Positions 10,748-19,886 of a DNA stretch of 64,000 nucleotides are shown in pieces (within the stretch, counting starts at the first letter, position 1; each line of letters starts with the position of its first letter). Made by a program: the position numbers and the translations under genes. The notes beneath the pieces were generated by a model. That model was not told the DNA's origin. It ran no database searches and was given only the letters and a program-made list of their open reading frames with translations. Origin of the DNA: Saccharibacillus brassicae (lineage in GTDB: Bacteria > Bacillota > Bacilli > Paenibacillales > Paenibacillaceae); contig NZ_CP041217.1 in the NCBI RefSeq assembly GCF_006542275.1, forward strand, positions 3,536,501 to 3,600,500, read 5' to 3'.

Positions 10748-10929
10748 CAACGAACCCAGGTATCGCTATTTGCGGTTTTTCGGCTCTTTTGAGCGATTAA
10801 CGAATCGTCAGCTTCTTATTTGCCGCCATTCGAAGGTTTTGGCAGAATTCGGGCGCCGTAGCGTGATTACGATTCATTAGAATCCGGAAAAGCCGCTTGA
10901 ACGACAAATAGCGCGATCACGATTCGTTG
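10748..10929. repeat. 182-bp four-repeat palindromic element, copy A
   Basis: Four 21-base repeats begin at 10748, 10798, 10859 and 10909. The first two read roughly TAACGAATC..TCA....CGCTA and the last two are their reverse complement (TAGCG.GAT.ACGATTCGTT). The spacing of 50, 61 and 50 bases is exactly that of copies B and C. Spacers are diverged but keep partial inverted complementarity across the element. It lies between two convergent genes, behind the AlkD-like gene's terminator. Confidence 0.85.
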
Positions 10930-11017
10930 GAATCGCGACCGCGCCGGGAAAGCGGCCCGACCGCTTAAAGAGCGGAGAAAATGCTCCGCTCTCCAGCGCT
11001 CCAGCGTTCCGGCTCGC

Positions 11018-11905
11018 CTATCGCATCGCGTTCAGCTGCCGGCTCAGCGGTTCCGACACTTTGCCGACGCCGGCAAGCGCATCCAGCAGCGCGAACGTCT
11101 CGCCGCCCCATTCGCCGTCAGCGTCCCACACCTGCCGGCCGATCCGCACGCTGTCTCCGGCGAGAGCAGGCTGCACCCGCTCCAGCGCCTGTTCCGCGAA
11201 CTTGGCCGGAAGAAGCTTGCCGCGTTTCTCGGCCCATTCCGTCAGGAACGACAAGCCGCGCAAAATATCGTATTCGAAAAAGCGCGGAAAGCACGGCTTC
11301 AGCCAATCCGCGTTGATTACTTCGCCGCTCGACCTGAAACAGACTAACCGATGCTCGATCAGGTAGCGCGCGCCTGCGTCGAGAAACGCTTTTTCCCGCT
11401 CGGTAAAGGGGCGGTCGGTATGGCGGAGAATGGCTTCGAGCGGCGGAAGCGTCGAGACGATCGAACTTTTGCGGGAATGGACGTAGGCGTCGGGATCGCA
11501 GTTCAGTCCGCCGTCGGGCAGCTGATGGTTAAGCAGCCAGTCGCGAATCCACGGCATCTCGGCATCGAGATCGCAGCCGTACGCCTGCAGGACTCCGTAA
11601 AAGACAGCCAGTTCGCAGTGGCAGCAGTCCCACTTGTCCAAGTCCTGCGTGCGGGACGGCCCGTCGCTGTCCGCGATAACGAACGTCGGCCATACGCGGG
11701 TCCCAAGCAGCCGCTTTGCCTGCGCGATCGCGGATGCGGGAATGCGGCGAACTTCGCCCAGTTCGTGCAGGGCGGCCATATGCCACCAGGCGCCGTTCCA
11801 TTTGTGGCGGCTGTCTTCGTCGTGCGACGGCTCGAAATGCGTAGTCGTCTCCAGAAAAAGAACGGAAGCTTCGATAGCTTCGGACACGGTCGGTGTGATC
11901 GTCAT
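11018..11905 (-). CDS. Terpene-cyclase/prenyltransferase-fold protein of unknown function
   Basis: A 295-aa protein with ATG at 11905 after AAAGGAG. The sequence suggests an alpha/alpha barrel like that of squalene-hopene cyclases and prenyltransferase beta subunits: NHQLPDGGLNCDPDA and the C-terminal VWDADGEWGGETFALLDAL resemble the repeated QW-type motifs of that fold, and WDCCHCELAVFYGVLQAY fits one of its helical hairpins. It is less than half the length of a true cyclase and lacks a visible DxDD catalytic motif, so it is not a functional hopene cyclase. It may be an uncharacterised single-barrel enzyme. No signal peptide or membrane segment. Function unknown. Confidence 0.7.
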   Translation of the reverse strand: MTITPTVSEAIEASVLFLETTTHFEPSHDEDSRHKWNGAWWHMAALHELGEVRRIPASAIAQAKRLLGTRVWPTFVIADSDGPSRTQDLDKWDCCHCELAVFYGVLQAYGCDLDAEMPWIRDWLLNHQLPDGGLNCDPDAYVHSRKSSIVSTLPPLEAILRHTDRPFTEREKAFLDAGARYLIEHRLVCFRSSGEVINADWLKPCFPRFFEYDILRGLSFLTEWAEKRGKLLPAKFAEQALERVQPALAGDSVRIGRQVWDADGEWGGETFALLDALAGVGKVSEPLSRQLNAMR

Positions 11906-12035
11906 GGGATTCTCCTTTGGCGGAACAGGGATAGCGGATCGGGTCGATAAAGTAAGATAGGTAAGATCGGCATGATCGGCAAGGCCGGTCGCGTCATCAA
12001 GGCCGTTCGAGTCGTCAAACTCGACAAAAGAAGTT

Positions 12036-12056
12036 GGCCCGGACAGAGGTCCGGCC
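12036..12056 (-). terminator. Possible terminator hairpin after sensor kinase
   Basis: On the minus strand GGCCGGAC pairs with GTCCGGGCC around a 4-base loop. The following bases are only moderately T-rich, so this is a weak call. Confidence 0.4.
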
Positions 12057-12071
12057 TCCGCCGCAAAAGCC

Positions 12072-13511
12072 TTACAGCAGCCAATCCGGCTTGTCCGGCT
12101 TCCCGTCGTTCGACGGCTCGTCCACGACGAGCGGCAGCGTGACGGTGACCGTCGTGCCGACGCCGTATTCGCTCTCGATCTTGATCAGGCCGCCGTGCAG
12201 GCGCACGATTTCTTTGCTGATGGCGAGGCCGAGGCCGCTGCCGGACATTTTGGAGCTGCCTTTGTAGAAACGGCGGCCGATTTTCTCCAGGTCTTCGGCC
12301 GGGATGCCTTCGCCGTCGTCCTGTACGGAGACGCGGACCTGCAGATCGGCGCAGGCGGCGGTCAGCCGTACTTCGCCGTTCAGGTCGGAGAATTTGATCG
12401 CGTTGTCGATCAGGTTGACGAACACCTGCTTGAGCCGGTTGAGGTCGGCGTGCATGGGCATCGGCCCTTCCGGCAGCAGCGTATGCAGCGTCACGCCGCG
12501 TTTGTTGCCGGAATGGGTGTACTGCAAATCCAGCTGCCGCAGCAGGCTGTTCAGGTCGACGGGAACGGAGCGCATACGGATCTCGCCGGCCTGGTATTTG
12601 GAAAAATCGAGCAGGTCTTCGACGAGGCCGATCAGCCGATCGGTCTCGCTGGTGATGACGCCGAGCCCGAGCCGTGTCGTGTCTTCGTCGTCGAGCCCGC
12701 CGATGACCAGCGTCTCGCCCCAGCCTTTGATCGAAGTCAAAGGCGTGCGCAGTTCGTGGGACACGGTGGAGATGAAGTCGTTTTTCATCTTCTCGCTTTT
12801 GGACAGTTCTTCGTTCATATGGTTGAGCGAATCGGCGAGCGTGCCTACTTCGTCGTTGTATTTGCGGACGGCTTTGGCGGAAAAGTCGCCGGTCGCCATC
12901 TGCCGGGAGATGGTCGTCAGTTCTTTGACCGGACCGACGATGCGGCGGGCGATAATAAGGCTGAGCGCCACGCCGAGCGCAAGCACGCCGGCTCCGATCC
13001 CGATCGACCAGCCGATCAGCTTCACCACTTCGCGGTACAGCGGTTCGGCCGAGACGGAGAAGCGCAGCGTGCCGATCACTTCGCCGTAGCTGACGAGCGG
13101 GCTTGAGATGGCCATGATCCGCTGGCGGAACGCCTGCGAGTAGCCGGAATAGCTGCCGACGCCGCCCTGCTGGGCGATTCGCACGTCCGCCGTGCGAATG
13201 CGCTGATTCGAGGAGAAGCCGTACGAATCGACGACCGTCCGGCCTTCCGGATCGAGCACTTCGACGCGGCTGCTTTCGCCCGGCACGAGGTTTTCCAAAA
13301 TGTAACGGGCCCGTTCCTGCAGCGTGTACCCTTCCATAAACTGATTGGACAGTGTGGCCGCGGTAACGGCGCGGGACTGCACGATCTGCCGCGCGCTGTC
13401 AAAATAATAGGTCGACACCGCCGCGGCGAAGATCATCTCCAGCAGCAGGATGATCGTTAGAAGCAGCACGCCAATCTGAAGCAGGAGTCGTCCCCTAATG
13501 CTTTTCAACAT
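12072..13511 (-). CDS. Membrane sensor histidine kinase, no adjacent response regulator
   Basis: A 479-aa kinase of the WalK/ResE/PhoR type. ATG 13511 follows AGGAGG by 9 bases; the 12 extra upstream codons lack an RBS. Two membrane helices (about 9-31 and 165-188) enclose an extracytoplasmic sensor domain; HAMP follows at about 189-240. The phospho-acceptor is His252 in TVSHELRTPLTS, then FVNLIDNAIKFS (N-box), DDGEGI and GSGLGLAISKEIV (G-boxes). The reading frame overlaps the upstream lipoprotein gene by 17 bases, so the two are co-translated. No response regulator lies on either side, which is unusual for this class. The lipoprotein may modulate its sensor domain (inference). Confidence 0.92.
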   Translation of the reverse strand: MLKSIRGRLLLQIGVLLLTIILLLEMIFAAAVSTYYFDSARQIVQSRAVTAATLSNQFMEGYTLQERARYILENLVPGESSRVEVLDPEGRTVVDSYGFSSNQRIRTADVRIAQQGGVGSYSGYSQAFRQRIMAISSPLVSYGEVIGTLRFSVSAEPLYREVVKLIGWSIGIGAGVLALGVALSLIIARRIVGPVKELTTISRQMATGDFSAKAVRKYNDEVGTLADSLNHMNEELSKSEKMKNDFISTVSHELRTPLTSIKGWGETLVIGGLDDEDTTRLGLGVITSETDRLIGLVEDLLDFSKYQAGEIRMRSVPVDLNSLLRQLDLQYTHSGNKRGVTLHTLLPEGPMPMHADLNRLKQVFVNLIDNAIKFSDLNGEVRLTAACADLQVRVSVQDDGEGIPAEDLEKIGRRFYKGSSKMSGSGLGLAISKEIVRLHGGLIKIESEYGVGTTVTVTLPLVVDEPSNDGKPDKPDWLL

Positions 13512-15045
13512 GGCTGAACGCCTCCTCTTCCTCGCGGCTGTCGTCATCCAGTCCGGCCAGCCGCTTCACTTCCGACGCTGTCAGGCGCAGCGCTTCGTAC
13601 GCAGCGGAGTCTTCGCCGGACAGACGGGTGGCCGCATTCGGCAGCAGCGCGATCGTAATCTGCGAAGAACGGCCGGCTACCATCGAATTTTTGTCGCCAA
13701 GTACGACGTATTGGGCTTGGCGGCTGTCCAGCATCGGCTGCAGCCGGTTCCATTCTTCGCTCGACAGCTGACGCAGCGTCAGCAGTACCGCTTCGGGATC
13801 GGCGTTGTCGGCGGAAGCGCTGCCCGCGGAATCGTCGCCCGCGTTCGCTTCGGCGTCGGGATCGGCCTGCGGCGCATACATAAACCGGACTTCGCTGATG
13901 GATTCCGGATTGCCATCGGGCAGCTCGATCCGGTATTTACCCTGCCAGCGATCGGGGATGCGCAGATCGTAGCCCCACTGCCAGAAGCGGTCTTCGACGA
14001 ACCGCATGCGGCTCTCGCCGTCCCAGCGGTAATACGAATCGCTCCACAGCTGCGGGGTGCCCGACGCATCGTCGGAACCCGGCATCGGATTGGGCATCGC
14101 GATCTCCAGAATGCCGTCGTCGTCGACGTCCCGGTTGTTCGCCGGATAATCGATCCACCATTTCTGCCCGGTTGCGGCCAGATTGGGATTGAAGTCGGGC
14201 GGTCCGAGCCGGAGATCCTGCCTCGACGCACGGGAATCGTACGAAGCTTTGGGCAGCGAGAGGATATTGGCCAGGCGGCCGTCTTCCCAGGCCAGCAGCA
14301 TGCTGTATCCCGAACGGGTCGTGCCCAGCACCTGCGCGAACAAGCCGATCCGCGTCGCGGAAGCCTGGTCGATCTGCATACTCAGAATGGTGCCTTCGGT
14401 GCGGCGTTCCGCGATTTCGGTCACTGCGCCGTTTTTCTCGCCGAGGATCTCGATACGCGACCGCGTGTTCTCGGCGTTCTCGGAAGGCGGCACGATCGCG
14501 ATCTGGCTCAGTCCGTTGCCGAGCAGTTCGCCTGTGGAGATCTGTTCGTATGAACGGTGCAGGATCGGTTCGGTTTTGGCTCCGTTCAGCGAGTAGACGT
14601 ACAGCTCTTTGGGCAGGCCGGTTCCGCCGCCGTCGTAGCCGAGCAGCAGCTGCGCGGAAGAGCGGTTCAACAGCGGCTTGATCGCGAGATAGTCCAGATT
14701 GATGCCGCTGCGGGTAATGAGGGCGGACTTTTGCCAGGCGCCGTTGGTCTGGCTTAGAATGAGGACGTTGACTTCGTAATCCGTCTCGGGTCTTTTATAG
14801 GAAACGATCAGTTCTTTCTCGCCGTCCCCGTCGAGATCGGCCAGCCGGATCGCGCTGCCCTGATCCGACTGGTCCGGGGTAGTCAGCTGATAGCCGGCCG
14901 GCAGAAAAGGCTGCACGGCGCGGTACAGCGACTGTTCTTCGCCGGCAAGGTTCGGAGCGTGCAGAAGATCGCCGGGAGAAGCGATTCGGCCGCAGCCGGC
15001 CGTCAGCAGAATCAGCAGCAGGCCGGCGGTTTTGAGTGCATTCAT
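13495..15045 (-). CDS. Lipoprotein with FG-GAP/VCBS-like repeats
   Basis: A 516-aa surface lipoprotein. It has a short signal peptide and lipobox (LLTAGC). Integrin-type calcium repeats appear as IRLADLDGDGEKELIV and, further on, NRDVDDDGILEIAMP, indicating a beta-propeller. The C-terminal 100 residues are charged and low in complexity (DAEANAGDDSAG region). The RBS GGAGAA precedes ATG. It is the first gene of a two-gene unit with the histidine kinase. A propeller lipoprotein coupled to a kinase could act as a ligand-binding or accessory sensor subunit. Function beyond that is unknown. Confidence 0.8.
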   Translation of the reverse strand: MNALKTAGLLLILLTAGCGRIASPGDLLHAPNLAGEEQSLYRAVQPFLPAGYQLTTPDQSDQGSAIRLADLDGDGEKELIVSYKRPETDYEVNVLILSQTNGAWQKSALITRSGINLDYLAIKPLLNRSSAQLLLGYDGGGTGLPKELYVYSLNGAKTEPILHRSYEQISTGELLGNGLSQIAIVPPSENAENTRSRIEILGEKNGAVTEIAERRTEGTILSMQIDQASATRIGLFAQVLGTTRSGYSMLLAWEDGRLANILSLPKASYDSRASRQDLRLGPPDFNPNLAATGQKWWIDYPANNRDVDDDGILEIAMPNPMPGSDDASGTPQLWSDSYYRWDGESRMRFVEDRFWQWGYDLRIPDRWQGKYRIELPDGNPESISEVRFMYAPQADPDAEANAGDDSAGSASADNADPEAVLLTLRQLSSEEWNRLQPMLDSRQAQYVVLGDKNSMVAGRSSQITIALLPNAATRLSGEDSAAYEALRLTASEVKRLAGLDDDSREEEEAFSHVEKH

Positions 15046-15354
15046 AGACGGTTCTCCTTATATGATGAGGCTATTGTTAGTTATCGGCTTTTTGGACGCA
15101 AATGTTGCGGCTCCAAGGGTCGGCGGTTCATTTTCGCAGGTAAAAGAGGCGAGGTCAAGAGGCGAACGGCGAAAATCGGAACGTGATCGGCAAAAGGGGT
15201 CAAAGCCGGCTGAAAACGATCGCGGAAAGCCGCAAAAAGGCTTGTTCCGACCGGTTCCGAAGCAGGACCAAAACCCGAAAAATGCGGCGGAAGCGGCGCT
15301 CAGCTCAGGCCGCAATCCGGCAGAGCGGCCCGGCTGCCAAGGAGGCGTTTATAC
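15046..15354. other. Divergent intergenic region
   Basis: 309 bases between the minus-strand lipoprotein gene and the plus-strand DUF2262 gene. It must hold both promoters, but I see no convincing -35/-10 pair, hairpin or repeat. Confidence 0.5.
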
Positions 15355-16356
15355 ATGTATATCGATTCTTCGTTTCTGCAGGAGCGGATGAAGCGGGCTT
15401 ACGCAGGCGACCGGCAGGCCGCGGAGGAACTCGCCGCGCTCGAAGCGCTGCACGCGTCTGCCCCGGACGGTTCGGCGTTGCTGCTGCTTCAGTCCAAGCA
15501 CGCGATCCGTCAGGCGGACGGACGGGTGCGCATCTTGAACAAGCGGCCCGAACCGGGCGCGGAGTCCCGGATATGTGCCGATCTGTATCGCTGCTTCGAA
15601 GACGGCGGTTCGTCGTGGACGCATATTCCGCTGCCGGCGGATTTCGAGCCGGCTGAGGTTCGGTACGCAGGACCGGCAGGCTCGGCCGGAGCGGCGGATG
15701 CGAAGCAGGCGGAATATGCGTCGAGCGGCCGTTTTGGGCTGCGTTCGACGGACGGGCGCAGCGTCGAGGCGTCGATAATTCAGATGGGCCGGGCTTTCGC
15801 CGGACTGGACCTTGTGATGGACGGCGTCACGGAAGCCGAGATCGAAGACGCTTTTTACGCGATGGAGGAGATCGCGCTTCCGCCGGCCAGGCGCGAGGCA
15901 GCCGACCATCCGCCGATCCCGTGGAGCGGAGGGCGGAGCCCGCTTGCCTTCGACGCGGAGCGGCAGGCGTTCGCGGGCGAACTGCGCCGCGGGAACGACG
16001 TCGTCGGCGTGGAGCTGGACACGGCCGATCCCGAAGAGGCGCGGCATATGCGGCCGATGCTCGAAGCGGCGGCAGACCGCCTGAAAGAGCTGGATGCCGC
16101 CGCGCGAAGGTACGCCGCGAGGCAGCTGCTGGACCTCAAAAACGACGTCTGGACCGGCGAAGAAGAGGACGGCGGGGAGGTGCGGCCGCTGGACGAAGCC
16201 GGATTCGCCGCCCGGCTGACGCTTGGCTCGCTGACGATCGGCGGGGACGGACGCCTGACGCTGTGGTACGACGACGGCGAGCTGTTCGCGGGCCACACGA
16301 TCCGCGTCGAATGCGGCGCCGACGAGCGATTTGCGTCCGCCGAACTGCTGGGCTGA
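15355..16356 (+). CDS. DUF2262 domain protein
   Basis: A 333-aa cytoplasmic protein with ATG after AAGGAGG. Residues about 200-333 resemble DUF2262: ELDTADPEEARHMRPML, then LTIGGDGRLTLWYDDGELF, then GHTIRVECG, ending in a short beta strand. The N-terminal 110 residues are helical followed by an Ala/Gly-rich patch. There is no signal peptide, membrane segment or catalytic motif that I recognise. DUF2262 proteins are often found as scattered single genes and their role is not known. It is followed by its own terminator, so it is probably a single-gene unit. Confidence 0.7.
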   Translation: MYIDSSFLQERMKRAYAGDRQAAEELAALEALHASAPDGSALLLLQSKHAIRQADGRVRILNKRPEPGAESRICADLYRCFEDGGSSWTHIPLPADFEPAEVRYAGPAGSAGAADAKQAEYASSGRFGLRSTDGRSVEASIIQMGRAFAGLDLVMDGVTEAEIEDAFYAMEEIALPPARREAADHPPIPWSGGRSPLAFDAERQAFAGELRRGNDVVGVELDTADPEEARHMRPMLEAAADRLKELDAAARRYAARQLLDLKNDVWTGEEEDGGEVRPLDEAGFAARLTLGSLTIGGDGRLTLWYDDGELFAGHTIRVECGADERFASAELLG

Positions 16357-16408
16357 CGCAGGCCCCGGCCGGCGGCTGCCGGAACGAATAGATTTCTAGA
16401 TCATGCGC

Positions 16409-16441
16409 GAACCGGAAAGCGTCTTCCGGTTCGTTTTTTTA
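16409..16441 (+). terminator. Intrinsic terminator after DUF2262 gene
   Basis: Stem GAACCGGAA with TTCCGGTTC, then a T-run. Confidence 0.88.
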
Positions 16442-16515
16442 TAGGCAAAAACGGTTACAAATACGATAAGAGCAAAGACGTTCGGCAGGCGGCCGGCGTG
16501 AAAGGGGGCACGGGG

Positions 16516-16998
16516 ATGTACGGAAAAAGGGCAGGAGTGGTAGGGATATCGATGCTGATCGCGGCGCTGCTCGGCGGCTGCGCGGAGACGGAGACGCCGG
16601 AGCGTTCGGCTGCGCCGGCTTCCGAAGCGGCGGTCCCGAACGGGCAGGCCGCTTCGAGCGTGCGCGAGTACACGGGAAGCGGGGAAGCGTGGACAGCCCG
16701 GTACGCGATGTATATCCCCGAAGGCGGAGGCAAGATGCGGGGGCGCCTGACTGTGCATTACGAGGAGCCGGGTTCGGCGCCGACGGGCGAACTGAAATAT
16801 TCGTACTATGGAACGGATATCGAATCGGGCAGCGGCACGATGGACGTCAAGCAGTCACCGGCGGAAGCGCTCTACTTGCTTCGCGATCTGACCACGACGG
16901 AATATTCGCCCGACGAAGCCGGCACGGTAGAGCTGCTGCTGATCTGGGACGAGGGCGGGCGAACCGAGACGATCCGGCTGGAGCCGAAAGAAACTTGA
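16516..16998 (+). CDS. Small lipoprotein of unknown function
   Basis: A 160-aa exported lipoprotein. I chose ATG 16516 (MYGKRAGVV) because AAAGGGGG precedes it at normal distance; a GTG six codons upstream is less likely. The lipobox is LLGGCAE. The mature part has alternating beta strands (GRLTVHYEEPG, ELKYSYYGTDIE, AGTVELLLIWDEGG), suggesting a small beta sandwich. I cannot name a family. It lies 180 bases before the glycosyltransferase gene, with a weak hairpin between, so co-transcription is uncertain. Confidence 0.75.
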   Translation: MYGKRAGVVGISMLIAALLGGCAETETPERSAAPASEAAVPNGQAASSVREYTGSGEAWTARYAMYIPEGGGKMRGRLTVHYEEPGSAPTGELKYSYYGTDIESGSGTMDVKQSPAEALYLLRDLTTTEYSPDEAGTVELLLIWDEGGRTETIRLEPKET

Positions 16999-17037
16999 AA
17001 TGAATAGACTTGAAATAAAAAGACTTGAAATAAACCT
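16993..17037 (+). repeat. Three 15-bp tandem repeats over a stop codon
   Basis: ACTTGAAAT followed by six variable bases occurs three times in a row, starting at 16993, 17008 and 17023. The first copy contains the stop codon of the small lipoprotein. The unit is a multiple of three, so each copy repeats the stop in frame. Confidence 0.8.
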
Positions 17038-17050
17038 GAATGAAACAGGC

Positions 17051-17080
17051 GGCGCGGCTCGGAACGGCGGGCCGCTTTTT
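17051..17080 (+). terminator. Weak hairpin with T-run
   Basis: GCGGC pairs with GCCGC and is followed by five T. The stem is short. Confidence 0.4.
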
Positions 17081-17177
17081 GCTGCGCCCGGGCGTTCAGC
17101 CATTTTTCAGCCGGCTTGTTTATAATGGGGCAGACCTTTTCGCAAGCGAAAAGATTTTGTCCCGAAGGAGCCGAGCC

Positions 17178-18758
17178 ATGCCGCATCTGTTCAATAAAAC
17201 GTTCTACGAGAAAATCTTCTACGTGATCCTGATTGCATTCTTCGCCTTGTTCTTCGGCGCTTCGTTCTTCGTGCGGGCCGTCTACAACTTCGCCGCTTAC
17301 GGCGACAATCCGGTCCTGCAGCCGCAGCAGCCGCTTGGGCTGCTCGGGCTGCTGCTTGCGTTGGCCGCGCTGGCCGTGCTGCTGCACCGGGCGTTCCGGG
17401 GCCTCAACCGGCTGCGGCCGCGGGCGGTTGTCCCGGCGGTGCTGGCTGGGTCGTTCATCGTGCAGCTGGGCTTGATCCTGCTGCTGCCGCGGCTGCCGAC
17501 AGACGATTCCCGAACGGTGCTCTCGCTTGCGCTTGGCATGCTGGACCGCGGCGATTATTCGACGTTCGAGCCGGGCGGTTATTTGCACATGTTTCCGTTC
17601 AACTTCCCGATCGTCTGGTATCTCAAGACGCTGCTGGCGCTGCTGCCGGACAGCTATGTGACGATCAAGCTGTTCAATATTCTGTTCTCGCTGCTGACGA
17701 CGCTGATGGTCCACCTGATCTATCGGGAGCTGTCCGGCCGGCCGCGGGAAAATGATTATACGGCGCTGCTGTCGGCGGCCTGCTACGTGCCGGCGCTGCT
17801 CATGCCGAACCTGATCTACAACGACGTGATCGGAACGGCGCTGCTGACGTCGGCGATCTACACCGTGCTTCGCTTCGTGCGTACCCGGCATTTTGGGTAT
17901 ATCGCCGCGGCGTCGGCCCTGCTTGCGCTCGGCAACGCTTTTCGCAGCATCGGCGCGATCGTGCTGATCGCCGCGACCTTGTACGTGCTGCTGCATCTGC
18001 GCCGCCTCGGCGTGCGCCGCGGCCTGCTTGCGCTGATCGTGCTCGCGGGGCTGTTCCCGGTGCCGGGCTGGACGCAAAACGCCGCGCTGCAAGCAGGCGG
18101 CGTAACGGATGCGGCGTCGCTCAAGCAGGCCGCCCCGGTCTATATGTGGCTGAACATGGGCATCGATGCGGAGCGCTTCGGCTTTTGGGACAACGGTAAA
18201 AGCTATCTCATCTATGAGCATGACGCGGACTTCGACGGGCAGGCCAGCGTCGCGCTGTACAAAGCTTCGATCGCCGACAAGCTGTCGCAGGCGTCGCCGG
18301 GCGAACTGCTGCGCATGTATGCCAAAAAGCTGATCTGGGTCTGGACCGAAGGCACGTACCAGATCGACCGCTACGGCATCGGCAATGAATCGTCGTCGCC
18401 GCGCCCCGGCGCGTCTTCCATCGCCGGAAGCTATGCGTACGACACATGGCTGACCCGGCTGTTCCAGGGCGATTCGCCGGCGCGTTCCGGCCTGCTTGCG
18501 CTCGTCCACGCTTCGACGATCCTGATGTACCTGCTGTCCGCCGTGCGGCTCGCGACCGGCATTCGCGCCCGGCGCTTCGGAGAAGTGCTGCCCGTACTCG
18601 TGCTGCTCGGATTTATCGCTTTCTATCTGCTGTGGGAGATCAAATCCCGGTATCTGTATCCGGTCTACCCGCTGCTGCTCGTCTTGTCGGCGCTCGGCTT
18701 CCGGGACACGCTCTCTTTGGCGGGCAGCTGGCGATTGTTCAATTCGAAGAAGAATTGA
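17178..18758 (+). CDS. GT39-type (PMT_2) membrane glycosyltransferase
   Basis: A 526-aa polytopic membrane protein with about eleven hydrophobic helices. ATG 17178 follows AAGGAG; the upstream open frame lacks a signal. The long first helix (about 10-35) and the early acidic loop LPRLPTDDSRT are typical of dolichyl- or undecaprenyl-phosphate-sugar mannosyltransferases, in which an acidic pair in the first external loop is catalytic. A large external domain follows around residues 310-430. It would transfer a sugar from a lipid carrier to a protein or glycan on the outer face. The acceptor is unknown. Its end overlaps the convergent DUF4003 gene by 20 bases. Confidence 0.82.
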   Translation: MPHLFNKTFYEKIFYVILIAFFALFFGASFFVRAVYNFAAYGDNPVLQPQQPLGLLGLLLALAALAVLLHRAFRGLNRLRPRAVVPAVLAGSFIVQLGLILLLPRLPTDDSRTVLSLALGMLDRGDYSTFEPGGYLHMFPFNFPIVWYLKTLLALLPDSYVTIKLFNILFSLLTTLMVHLIYRELSGRPRENDYTALLSAACYVPALLMPNLIYNDVIGTALLTSAIYTVLRFVRTRHFGYIAAASALLALGNAFRSIGAIVLIAATLYVLLHLRRLGVRRGLLALIVLAGLFPVPGWTQNAALQAGGVTDAASLKQAAPVYMWLNMGIDAERFGFWDNGKSYLIYEHDADFDGQASVALYKASIADKLSQASPGELLRMYAKKLIWVWTEGTYQIDRYGIGNESSSPRPGASSIAGSYAYDTWLTRLFQGDSPARSGLLALVHASTILMYLLSAVRLATGIRARRFGEVLPVLVLLGFIAFYLLWEIKSRYLYPVYPLLLVLSALGFRDTLSLAGSWRLFNSKKN

Positions 18759-19725
18759 CGACGGTGATCGCGGTCAGGCTGGCCAGCATCGTGGCCTGCT
18801 GGGCCGCGATCAGGTTCGTCAGCACGGCGGCAAGCGTCGGCGACGACAGCTGCCGCGCCGCTTCGTTCACGCTGCGCGAGATGACGACGGCGGAAGACAG
18901 CAGCAGCCGCTCCTGTTCCTGCACATGCCAGCCGCCGAAGCCTTTCTGTTCGCGCAGATAGGCATCGGCCTGCTCGATCGCGTCGGCAATCAGGCGCACT
19001 TCCGTCGGCAGCAGCGCCAGCAGACCGAGCGAAGGCAGCGTGTACGTCTTGTCCATGCGCAGCTTGCGCTCCCGAAGCGTGCTCCGCAGCTCGGCCAGGC
19101 GGTCCAGCGCCGCGGCATCGGCATCGCCGAGCACGAGCACCTGGCTCAGCGCCTGGAGGCTGTTGGTGGCGTGATAATCCGGCTTCAGCTGGGCATAGAT
19201 CTGCTCCATGCGTACAAGCGCAGGCTCGGGCTCAAGCTCCGACAAGCCGAGCATGACGGCGAAAATGTAATCGTCGTGCGAAGTGAGGTAGGGATGGTTC
19301 TTTTTCATGCCGTCGTAGAAAAACAGGGCGCGCCGGACGATCTCCGTCCGCCGTCCGGGCTGCGCGCCGCCGGCGAGTTCGTACGCGGCGACGACCAGAT
19401 AGTCGGACGGCTTGAACGAATAGGCTTTCATCTCTTCGTAGGCGCCGAGCGTGTCGCTCAGCGCTCCAGGCGGATCGCCGTTCAGCGACAGCATCGCCGA
19501 GAGGCCGAATGACAGGCTGCCCCGGAACATCGACAGCGCGCCGGTACTCTGCTTGATCGACTCGTGACAGGTCCGGATCGAAGAGAGATCGGCTTCCCTG
19601 TCTTCGACCGCATACAGCAGGGCGGCCAGGCGCATGAGGCTTGCGTGCTGCCAAGGGAATTCCTTCTTGATCGAGTGCGTGTTCGACACTAGGAGTTGAA
19701 GACGATTCAGGTCCGTCGGATTCAT
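18739..19725 (-). CDS. DUF4003 family protein
   Basis: A 328-aa cytoplasmic protein, mostly helical. I start at ATG 19725 (MNPTDLNRLQ) behind GAGGTG; 42 further upstream codons have no RBS. The body matches DUF4003, seen in Bacillus and Paenibacillus: helices with FRGSLSFGLSAML, FKPSDYLVVAAYELA, and FYDGMKKNHPYLTSHDD. No catalytic residues are known for this family. The C-terminus carries a hydrophobic helix (LAAVLTNLIAAQQATMLASL). It converges on and overlaps the glycosyltransferase gene. Function unknown. Confidence 0.75.
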   Translation of the reverse strand: MNPTDLNRLQLLVSNTHSIKKEFPWQHASLMRLAALLYAVEDREADLSSIRTCHESIKQSTGALSMFRGSLSFGLSAMLSLNGDPPGALSDTLGAYEEMKAYSFKPSDYLVVAAYELAGGAQPGRRTEIVRRALFFYDGMKKNHPYLTSHDDYIFAVMLGLSELEPEPALVRMEQIYAQLKPDYHATNSLQALSQVLVLGDADAAALDRLAELRSTLRERKLRMDKTYTLPSLGLLALLPTEVRLIADAIEQADAYLREQKGFGGWHVQEQERLLLSSAVVISRSVNEAARQLSSPTLAAVLTNLIAAQQATMLASLTAITVVNSSSN

Positions 19726-19886
19726 GGCTGCACCTCGCAGGTTTAGGGGATTTTCGGAGATGTTCTCCTGTCCAAAGTGTACCATATTCCCGCGCGGGAA
19801 AAAGACAGGGTGGGAGAGCCGCTCCGTTTCGGGTAATGAATACAGGGACACAAGGATGACTGATCACTTCTGAAAAAGAAAGGAAG

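Noticed and set aside
11906-12071. Runs of GATCGG/GTCGTC-like words as a repeat
   Set aside because: Short and irregular; no consistent unit or spacing.
16872-18509. 545-codon minus-strand frame opposite the glycosyltransferase
   Set aside because: Composition is Gln, Arg and His rich without motifs; the plus strand encodes a plausible membrane enzyme with RBS.
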